This document shows positions 55,637-64,000 of a DNA stretch of 64,000 nt, piece after piece; position 1 is the first letter of the stretch, and each line of letters begins with the position of its first letter. This stretch comes from Ianthella basta (lineage: Eukaryota > Porifera > Demospongiae > Verongiida > Ianthellidae). The stretch is taken from the NCBI GenBank assembly GCA_964019415.1, contig OZ025870.1, forward strand, positions 4,176,908 through 4,240,907, in the 5' to 3' direction. Below the pieces are notes generated by a model, which saw only the letters and a program-made list of their open reading frames with translations, searched no databases and was not told the DNA's origin. The position numbers and the translations under genes are program-made.

Positions 55637-55975
55637 TCATATGAATGGTAAAGGGAGAAGTGTGGCCTGTAATGACTCACTATATCCTGCTCTCACAACC
55701 AATCGGAGCTTTGATTTGGCTTCCCGCACTTCCTCCACCATCACGGGGAGAACAGCAGGGAATTGTCTTGGTACTACAAGCTCCACATCTTTCAGGGATG
55801 CATTGGTTATGAGCCCTTTGAGGATGGCTACAGTGATGTTGGTCCAGCTCAATTCAACGCAGTCAATCCTGATTGTTTTCAAAGAAGTATTCTCTCTGAC
55901 TGCCTTTTCTACTGATTGAAGAATCTCAGGATCGGAAACATCGTCTGTCTTCTCCCTGGAGTCCTTCTGCCCCAT
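55637..55975 (-). CDS. LRR gene, terminal exon
   Basis: 339 nt including the stop, CACTGCAG|ATGGGG, phase 0. LKTIRIDCVELSWTNITVAI and LITNASLKDVELVVPRQFP are two LRRs. A charged Lys/Arg/Glu segment and a short end LLPLPFI follow. Confidence 0.75.
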   Translation of the reverse strand: MGQKDSREKTDDVSDPEILQSVEKAVRENTSLKTIRIDCVELSWTNITVAILKGLITNASLKDVELVVPRQFPAVLPVMVEEVREAKSKLRLVVRAGYSESLQATLLPLPFI

Positions 55976-58900
55976 CTGCAGTGGGACAAAATGCAGGAGA
56001 AAATTAAAAAACAACAGTTTTAGAGTACGTGCAATGACATTCATGATCATCAAAGGTATCAATGAAGAATGAGAAGTTCAGATGACATGAATGATATTGC
56101 CTACTGATGTAAGCTGACAAGTTTCATGTGTGGTCCTAGCTAATGCATATTTGGATGGCGGTACATATATAATGCATGGCAACCAGTAAAACACTACTGC
56201 AACCTCACAAAATTCACATTGCAGACTCCTTGGCACACTATGCTCAAATTCCCATGATGCACTTGCTTAATAAAGAAAGACATTACGCTCTCATTCCATA
56301 GCCAAGTGGAGACCCACTGCAATGAATTCCCTTGTTTAATAAGCTCAATACACTATTTGAAGTTACAAGCGTGATGGCAAAAGAGTTACAGAATTTTGTC
56401 ATCCTAGCACGAGAGAGATTCAATTACAATTTTGGTGCAATAAAATCTATTTTGGGTTGACAATTTAGCTCCTTCTGCGTGAAAACTCTCACCATACTGA
56501 CGGATGAGATTATGAGCTCTTCCAATGTGTTTAGGCTCTGTACACTTTTGCAGATGGCTGCAATGTGGAGGGGTGACAGGCCCACACAGTAGCTCATCTC
56601 AACCCTCCGTAGTTGACTATCCTTCATGAAATCGGCAAACATCATCACTGCTTCATCAATTCCATCTGCAGCAAAATTAGAGAATAAGGGCATAAATATT
56701 CTATGTGTACATGTGAGCAGATGTAAGAAACAATACATTTCATGCAATTTCATACTCATTTTGAGTTAGTGATATACTGCATTAAAGCAGAGTGGTTGAG
56801 GCATACATATCTGCATATCTGTTACATTTGGTTGTGCTACTCCTGCTCAAATTCCCAAGATGCACTTGCTTAATAAAGAAAGACATTACGTTTGGTGTGA
56901 TACTGGGACATGACATTTAGGCCTGGGCCTTATGGAGCTGACCTATGTACGGCCTATTTCAACCTATACTAGCAAGTGCATACTAGTGGGATGAGTACGG
57001 AAGCAGCAATATATATTTTCAAGTACGGAAGCCCACCAAAGGCTTCCTTGTTCTGGCTTGTCAATGACGTGCTGTGTGCCGTTGTTTCAATGCCGCTAGT
57101 TGGATGATGGTATCTTGTAGGTAGCTCTCAGTCTGCTGTACTCTAGCATAGGATGCACTGATTAGTGAGACACCAGTATATATAATACTTTATAACTATA
57201 CAGCAGCTCAGCAAGCAGAGTTCGTGCTGGAGTAGCAATGTGGAGAACATGAAGGGAAGACATTGAACACATACACACACAAATGGGCCCTGATAATGGA
57301 ATTCTGGTAAAGGATAACTAGTTATAAGGACAACAGCAAGTGTCATAACAGAGAGAATGTCCATGCCCATGTATACTTGGTCTTGCAACACAAGGACAAT
57401 GATGCATGCAAGCTGCAGGAGAAGTTTGCGAACAGACAAATCTGGCTCTACGGAAATAATTTTATATTATATATAGTTTAGCATTCGGAAAAGTCTAGGG
57501 TTTGGTAGTAGTAATTTTAGCAATTTCAAGGTTTTGAAATGTGAAAAAGGTTTGCCAGTGCAAACCTTTATAGGTACAATGTTATTGATTTTTGCTATTC
57601 GCTAAATTCACAAAATTAGTGCCTGTAGTAATTAAGGTTATTAGCTTTAAGTACAATGGCTTACACTTTTTATGGCATGCATGCTTTTCCAGAGAGTTTG
57701 ACTCCAGTAAGACATGATGGTGATGCAGATACACATACACATGCATGCACAAATGCAGACATACCGAAGACACACCACTTTAGTGTCATTTCCTCCAAGG
57801 GCCTGATGCAAGTCATCACATGGAGGAAGGCAACTGTGACTGGGGGAAGGACATTCCAGTTGTCAGTTCCTTTCACTGTCAGCTTTTGAAGTTTGGTACA
57901 CTTTGCTAGTTCATCTTTAATGGCTGGTGGGAGAAGTTTGACCTGTATAACGAAGAAGAGTTAACACATGTATACAGGCCATAGCTATGCCAGTAGAAAA
58001 GGTCAGAAACAAGGAGAATGGAGCAGTTACTCAGTGTTCCTTGCCATTACATGCATATATGAGAACAATGCCTACATGTTGTTGTATCTAAGTGCATTCA
58101 AACACCACCAGCACAAACTGCTAAAGGTCAGGGAAACTGAGCACCAGCAGCAACAATTGATGCAAGTTGGCCTGGAGCGGGATGCAGCAACAGCATGCAA
58201 TCTGCACATGGGCACTAACATGATTCACAGTTGTGCCCATGTTCATTTTGTGTTCACCAGATGTATCATTCCCATGCATAGTGCTAATTGGGTCTTAAAC
58301 CTTCTTGCTGAGCATAATGAACTGGAACTAACAGTACATGCAGTAATACAGAATGTAAGGCAAAATTAATGTAGCTGCAGTTTGGCCCTACCACTATCAT
58401 CCATCATGTAACTACGTAACAGTAGGTCATCAGTATAGCACCCACAGGTCAACTTGAGGGTTGCAGACCTTGCAACAACCATGACAAAAGAGCAGGTTAG
58501 ACAGGGCTAAATGACTTGATCATTAGTATCAAAATTCACTGTGTCACTTAAAATCAATACACTGTACTCTTGTGTGCTGATCTAGCAGTTTACTCTTAAT
58601 ACCGGCTTAGTTTACTGGTAAGTGTAAGGTCCACCTGCTGTATAAATACTTGTTGTTAATAGCTACATAATTATAAATATAGAAAGGTGTTTGGTTAAAT
58701 TATACTGTATTCTGTGTACGCACTGGTAGATAACTTATCTCACATTACTTGATGTAAACATCCGGGATCTGTCAGACATCAACACTTTTAACTCCTGGAG
58801 GTCGGTGCAGTGACTCAACTGTGGCAGTAAGAATGTCACTATTAACTGAGACAGGCTTGTTGCAGGGTCTTCAGAAGTATATTCTGGTTGAGATGGATTG

Positions 58901-61900
58901 AGTTCAACACCAAGCCGTAATTTCTTCAGGGTTCCGCCATTCAGTATTGCCAGAACAGGGAAGATTAGCTCATAGAAAATTTTAGCTGTATAGGGGGAGA
59001 AAAGCATTACAATTAGCAGTGAGTTATTGAAATAGATTATACGTCAGTTTTGTGTCGGCACAAACATTTAATGAACTAGCTGATTACCTACCCTTCGGGT
59101 GGGTTCCCAACCTTTCGTTCAAAATTTTGAGGGACTAACAAATCAAAACTGTCAGTTTTATTGGGAGTATTCTGTAGAGACACTCCACAAAACTCTGCGC
59201 AAAGAGAAGTTCTTAGGCGGCATTTACATTAGAACGTTTAGTAATGTCCATTTTCGAATCATTCTTGTACTGCATCGTTTACGTGTGTTTGCACACATCG
59301 CTTTCGTACACTGAAAATGGGTATGCTCAGAAAAGATGTGATAATTACGAGCACATGACAATCGTGTGACTGTAGACCACATGAAACAACATGTACATTG
59401 GCAAGAGCGTTGTCGTTTTAGCCACACGAATGTCTTTGCTGTTTATACAAAGAAATTGTGGCAACGTTTTTGCAAGTATCCACCTTCAACAGCGGATTTG
59501 GAGGTGATCGTTTTTCTCTAGTGTTTTCATTGTTTGTGTGTTAACAGTAAGTCAAAACGGTGTCGATTTGCACCATTTTTGGTCAAAAACGTTCTAGTGT
59601 AAATGTCACCTTTTGCTAATCCATTTGTCTAAAGAAGTCTAACGGTGATTGCATTGACCACCTTCAGTCTCTCCCTGAATTGCCAAGATATGATCTTCAA
59701 TGTTTGGTGAAGATTGGCAGAAAACTAAAGGAGGAGTTCGCGAACAACCAAACTGCGATCTTTACCTTATCTCTTAGATATGGCTGCGAAAGTAAAAGAT
59801 GCAGTACCTCCAATGGAACAACTTTTATCCCAAATTCGGCTCAGCCAAGACACTCTCACAATGCCTATTCCTACCACATTGGTGACAATTAATCTTCCAA
59901 AACTGAAGGAGCAATTTGGTAGCATTAACATATTACAAGCAAGCGCGGCCTTTGGCCACACTCGCTCGGCGTCGCATTGCTGAGAGGACAACGCAGGCCA
60001 TCCATCACCATTTAGGTGATTGCAGGCGGGTGACACTGCTCAGGTATAGTGCTGATCTTGTTTGCACTGACGTTGGCCACTGTCATACACTTGCATGCAC
60101 ATACACATATAGCTAGCTACACTTACACCATGTTAAAAGAATTGCTTGGTCATGTATTTCCTTAGCCAATAAGGCACTGGCGAAGCCAAGCAAGCTCTCT
60201 GCCCAATAGCTTCCTTCGCCATAGAGAAAGGGCTTTCAGCAGCCCGGAGCGCTGACAGCTAAAGTACCCAAATAACAAAACAAAAATGCCGACGTACCGA
60301 TAGCCAGAGCAGTTCCCTCGCACCAGACAATAACAGTAAACTTCTGTGCAAGTGTGCGTCGTGCCTGGGAGACCCAAACTGAGGAGCGCGGAGTGTCTTA
60401 GCCTCTAAAAAATGGCTGGCTGTGAGGCACCTGCACACTGCCAGAGCGGCCATGTTTGCAGTTACATCATTGCGTCATCCAATCAAATGTCCGTTTTTAG
60501 TGCCACGCACAAGCGAACGAACGCGCAGACTGGAAAAGATTAAATATATTAAGGATAATAACATTTACACTATGATGCAACAAATTGCTGTAATCTGATT
60601 GGTTCAGTGGAGGTGTTCTAAATTGCTTATACCCTACTCAAATTCAAGTTATACCACTGCTGATTCAACTTATACCACCTCTGGTAGCTTCTAGTGCTTG
60701 AAGGCAAACTTTTGACAACATAGCTGCGACAGGTTTGGAGCGAAATTAACTTTAGCACTGTTCTGAGGTACTTCACGGCAACTGGGCTTTGTAGGGTTGT
60801 TGCCAGGGAGTTTACACTGCCATTTGACTACTCAGCTATCTTTTTGTCGTCATTTCTCAGTAGAACTGGCCAGCGCAGTCCTTCCCTGTATTGACACTAG
60901 TTGCTGTCATAGTCTAACAACTTAGACCAAGAACCGTTGGTGTCTACAAGATTTAGAACACCTTGGAAACCAATATAGTGGTGCTTTGTGTGCTGGCCTC
61001 TATAGTAATCGGTTTCCTATGGTGTTCTAAATCCCACAGACACCTCAGATGTCAGTCTAACCCATATTTATAGGGTACAATTGTGAAATGGACTAATAGG
61101 GGAGATCTCTGTATGTTTAGAAGGAAGCTCATGTGAAATGTAACAATTTATGTACAGCAAAGGGAATCAAACGCAATGACAGCTAACTAGTTTTGATGGA
61201 CCACCTACATGAATGTGAGTTATGTCCTAGTATTTAAACAATGCATGCTTGCCCATGGATGAGAAGCAGTTTGGCTCAAGAACAGAAGCTTACGATGCCA
61301 AACCAAAGCCAGTTTTTCCACACCACATCTCTTTGAAATGCCCTCCACGATTCCCTTGAATAGGGAGTCACTGCACCGTGTACTTGCATGTGACATTTTT
61401 ACTGTCATCTCTTTCAGGCTAGGATGCTGTGCCACTGATGATGAAATGACTGAGGAGGTTGAGTCCTGCAATGGAAGAAGAGAGATCTAGTTAGTAATCA
61501 CAATGTTATAATGCAACTTAGGCATTCTGTATATATGATAGTCTCACGCTACTACTCACTTTCTCATCTGACAAGTGGACAGACTTCAGTTTCAGTGCTA
61601 TCAGGTTGTGCAAGGCCTGTACAATGGCTACCAAATCTTGCGAAGACAAGGTGACATGTTTGAGGTTCAGTGACTTTAACTTCTTACAGGCCTCAAGGGA
61701 CTTAATCAAATGTTGATGGTAGTCTGAGAGTACAATAAGAACAAATTAACCAGAGCAGAATTGGCTAGCTACGGAATGCATTTAAATACAGAGCAAAATT
61801 TAATTTAGAGCTAATGTTGCATTAGAAACAGAACGAAGTGACATACACACACAATAATAAGTTTTCACCAACTGCTAACTGTTTACCAACATAGACTTAG

Positions 61901-62672
61901 CTACTGTTAAGGCCACATTTTGCACAATATGATATTTTAATACTTGAAAGATGTTGTTTGAGTATAACCCAACCAACCTGAGGCTGGATCTCCTTCAATC
62001 GCAAGTGTCAGCTCTTCCAATGACCCCATGTGCTGGGTTATCACATCCTATGCAAAAAGTAAGTATTCAGTATAGTCTTGAGCAGACCACTTCAGGCCTC
62101 CATTTTGTATGACTGCCAATTACACAATATAAAATGGCTGGAAATGGGTCAGACTACACTCAGTGTGAACTACAAAGTTCAGATGGCACAATGTACACAA
62201 ATGCTACCCTCAGTCTGAAAAAGGTTTGTCTACTGGTGGGTGAACATATTTGTGTGGTTTACAGAATACAAAGTTTAATACCTTTAAGGTAGCAATCAAA
62301 TCCATTGTCTTCACTTCATCCTGGGTGTCACTCAGATCCTTGTTGCTACTAAATTGCTCAACATCTTTGCATTTCACCTCAAATGTGAAACTCTGGAGTT
62401 GCTTCAGTTTCAGCAGAAACTGTCTGATGGTCTGCAGATCTGTGTGCAAGATGTGTATATAATAGAGGCATTCAGAAGCATGATCATGTGCATGCATCTA
62501 TCGCGTATGTTAGAGAATGTGAATTCCAATTAACACAATGGTCATGCTTATCTAGGCATAGATTCCCTGTACATGACAGCTGCACTTTGCCGATACTTGA
62601 AGTTATAATAATCTTGTCGTGATATTGCTGCCACATGGCAAGGGCTGACTCTGAGAAAGGGCTGTGACTGCC
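55637..62672 (-). CDS. LRR-rich gene, C-terminal half (9 exons, continues beyond right edge)
   Basis: Nine exons from 62672 down to the stop at 55637-55639 join in phase without stops, giving about 530 residues of leucine-rich repeats of irregular, ribonuclease-inhibitor-like spacing (LKSLNLKHVTLSSQDLV, LRRVEMSYCVGLSPLHIA, LEELIISSVSM). In animals such a C-terminal block usually belongs to an NLR with an upstream NACHT and a death-fold domain, acting as a cytosolic sensor. None of that N-terminal part is visible here, so NLR identity is inference. Orientation matches the CARD gene about 5 kb downstream. Confidence 0.65.
56493..56665 (-). CDS. LRR gene exon
   Basis: 173 nt, GCTGCAG|ATGGAA to AGTATG|GTGAGA, phase 1/0. 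It encodes LRRVEMSYCVGLSPLHIAAI and LNTLEELIISSVSM, two repeats. Confidence 0.75.
57765..57942 (-). CDS. LRR gene exon
   Basis: 178 nt, TTATACAG|GTCAAA to GTCTTCG|GTATGT, phase 0/1. It encodes AKCTKLQKLTVKGTDNWNVL and IRPLEEMTLKWCVF. Confidence 0.75.
58744..58985 (-). CDS. LRR gene exon
   Basis: 242 nt, CTATACAG|CTAAAA to AGTAAT|GTGAGA, phase 1/0. It encodes ILNGGTLKKLRLGVELNPSQ and CTDLQELKVLMSDRSRMF. The adjacent intron towards 59.1 kb holds another degenerate TTCG hairpin (CTACCCTTCGGGTGGG near 59089). Confidence 0.75.
60916..61051. repeat. palindromic MITE (M4), divergent
   Basis: GTTGGTGTCTACAAGATTTAGAACACC...GGTGTTCTAAATCCCACAGACACC repeats the inverted GTGTCT…GATTTAGA theme of M2/M3 with more divergence. 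It lies in an LRR gene intron. Confidence 0.65.
61294..61465 (-). CDS. LRR gene exon
   Basis: 172 nt, CATTGCAG|GACTCA to GGCATC|GTAAGC, phase 0/1. It encodes VAQHPSLKEMTVKMSHASTR and CGVEKLALVWH. Confidence 0.75.
61560..61723 (-). CDS. LRR gene exon
   Basis: 164 nt, ACTCTCAG|ACTACC to GAGAAA|GTGAGT, phase 1/0. It holds the most regular repeats: CKKLKSLNLKHVTLSSQDLV and LHNLIALKLKSVHLSDEK. Confidence 0.8.
61978..62047 (-). CDS. LRR gene exon, 70 nt
   Basis: TGCATAG|GATGTG to CCTCAG|GTTGGT, phase 0/1. It encodes a single repeat, QHMGSLEELTLAIEGDPA. The donor is weak, but the phase fits both neighbours. Confidence 0.65.
62282..62439 (-). CDS. LRR gene exon
   Basis: 158 nt, GCACACAG|ATCTGC to TTAAAG|GTATTA, phase 1/0. 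It encodes LLKLKQLQSFTFEVKCKDVE followed by an acidic insertion and MDLIATLK. Confidence 0.7.
62573..62672 (-). CDS. LRR gene, probable upstream exon
   Basis: 100 nt, CTCCTCTACAG|GGCAGT (strong pyrimidine tract) to GTCAT|GTACAG, phase 0/1. The frame reads SPFSESALAMWQQYHDK and IGKVQLS, compatible with a region just before an LRR block. It is the first exon of this gene visible in the window; earlier ones must lie to the right. Confidence 0.45.
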
Positions 62673-64000
62673 CTGTAGAGGAGGAGGGAGGGTCTGGTCA
62701 GCCAGCTTAGAATGGCCAACAGCAGCGGCCAAGTAGGCAGAAGGTGCAAGCTGAACTGCACTGTGGATGCCCAGTCCACCAGTTCTGATTGGAAGTGAAG
62801 CTTAGATCCAGATTGAATCCTCCTCAAGGCAAACATTTGTGATGTCAGTCAAAAGAGATGATGTGACTTGTCTCTCTTATGTGAATGTAGCTGTTATGTA
62901 CCTTGTACTTACCTTTTGCTTTGCTGTATGTTTATGCATGATTTAAGTGTTATTGTCTGATTGTATGGTTGCCACGGTTTTGGCTGGCATGGTTCTGTTA
63001 TGGTCTAATATGACGTTAGTGCTTGCCTCGCATGGTTATATCTTTTGGTGCTCACGTGTACTGTTTCAGTTGATTTTCTCATTACAGATGGACAGTGTGT
63101 TGCTGTGTGCATAGGTTGACTTTTGCAGTGTTCAGTGCTCTTGTTTCATTGAGTCATTTGATGTTCATTGGTTGTTCGTCAGTGCGATAATTTAGCAACT
63201 CAGTGGACACTACTGTAGCTCAAATGATTTCACTATTGCTCTTGTATCTTCATCAGGGCAGTGCATGCCTTTGCAGAAGAACAAGGTAAGGCAGGACAGA
63301 TGACCGACCAAGGATATAGCTTTATACAATCAAGACTGTGGTTCAGTCAACTCTGTTAGTGAATCACGTTAAATTATTTGACCTAGCTAACAGAGCTGAG
63401 GACACACAGAAGTGAACAGTGTTAGTTACAAATTCATACAGTATGTTTCTCATCACTGAGTGTTTGATACAGTTTCTTAGACTAGGCTTTTGTGTATCGA
63501 TTCAATGTAACATTTCATTGTGGTGATTGCACTTGCATTTACTGTAAAACCAGTTCTTAACCCATTACACGAGGAATATGAAACTTGTGCACTGCTCCCA
63601 GATGTGAAACTAAAATAGCGGCTCACAAGAAGATTTCTGCCCACAGCTTTTGGCAGTTATTGACCATTCCTGTAGATGAACAGAGAAGACAAGGAGTGTG
63701 ATAAAGAATGGTTCACAGTCCCTCTTGAGTCTTTTCTGGACCCTGTGCACAGGCCATGGCTCCCTGCAGGCAAGACAGTGACATAGCTATGGTACATTTG
63801 CACACTCTAAGCCTTTCTCAACAGACTGTAAGCATCACTTTCAAAGTCAACTTCGAGGGTGTGTTCATTACAATACAGGGAGCTTGACATGTTTAAGTCC
63901 ACAAAGAACTCCTGGAATTCATCATGCCATTTACAGCATATTCATACCATATAAATACCATTATTCAAATGTGAAGCACTGACAGTGTCGGAAGTACTTG
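62673..64000. other. no exon recognised
   Basis: About 1.3 kb, presumably intron or upstream region of the LRR gene. There is no ORF with domain character and no repeat family shared with the rest of the window. Confidence 0.45.

Noticed and set aside
57968-58369. 133-codon plus-strand ORF
   Set aside because: It lies in an intron of the LRR gene, has no domain pattern or splice context, and its His/Gln-rich composition looks accidental.
59680-60036. Overlapping 67-89-codon ORFs on both strands
   Set aside because: No domain character and no phase-compatible splice sites with the LRR exons on either side.
62484-64000. NACHT or other NTPase exon at the right edge
   Set aside because: I looked for Walker A/B patterns on the minus strand in this stretch and found none; it must lie beyond the window if it exists.

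Overview
The window looks like genomic DNA of an early-branching animal, most probably a marine demosponge. The evidence is spliced genes with many short phase-consistent introns, a multidomain CARD/ankyrin/Death/NB-ARC/TPR receptor-like gene beside an LRR gene, and a dense mix of Penelope-like, pogo-like, endonuclease-bearing non-LTR, miniature LTR and MITE elements with long CA/GT microsatellites. The organism call is inference; no homology search was possible.

Layout. 1-1.1 kb: 3' end of a Penelope-like retroelement with a GIY-YIG domain and a hammerhead-like motif. 1.1-5.9 kb: gene-poor, with palindrome clusters and MITE-like repeats. 5.9-7.4 kb: broken pogo/Tigger-type transposase ending in a PHD-like finger. 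8.7-9.0 kb: a (CA)n tract grown against half a MITE. 9.13-19.51 kb: five head-to-tail units (2061, 2103, 2070, 2070, 2070 bp) of one Ulp1-like protease plus PHD-finger gene, all sharing the same disabling lesions. 19.8-22.3 kb (minus): intact 851-codon reverse transcriptase ORF with a C-terminal zinc knuckle and restriction-like nuclease region. 22.4-24.9 kb: minisatellite and MITE debris.

24.9-50.7 kb (minus) is the main result. Twenty coding exons join with every splice phase matching and no internal stop, giving about 2039 residues in the order CARD, a conserved-looking region of unknown family, coiled coil, ankyrin repeats, a Cys4 finger-like exon, a Death domain, an NB-ARC-type NTPase and kinesin-light-chain-like TPRs. 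Its introns hold most other elements in the window: a palindromic DNA transposon pair at 34-35 kb, a 5'-truncated second RT copy at 39.1-40.1 kb, and a 1371-bp miniature LTR retrotransposon with two identical 199-bp LTRs at 45.4-46.7 kb.

52.8-53.8 kb (plus): C-terminal remnant of an ALDH3-type aldehyde dehydrogenase, apparently decaying. 55.6-62.7 kb (minus): nine phase-consistent exons forming the LRR-rich C-terminal half of a second gene, whose N-terminal part (a NACHT or similar NTPase would be expected) lies beyond the right edge.

The two minus-strand genes have the domain vocabulary of intracellular danger sensing and death signalling: CARD and Death for adaptor recruitment, NB-ARC as an ATP-dependent switch, and LRR, ankyrin or TPR as sensor or scaffold. 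They lie in the same orientation about 5 kb apart with one decayed metabolic gene between them. That they cooperate is inference from domain content and neighbourhood only. I saw no tRNA, rRNA, CRISPR array or bacterial-type operon.
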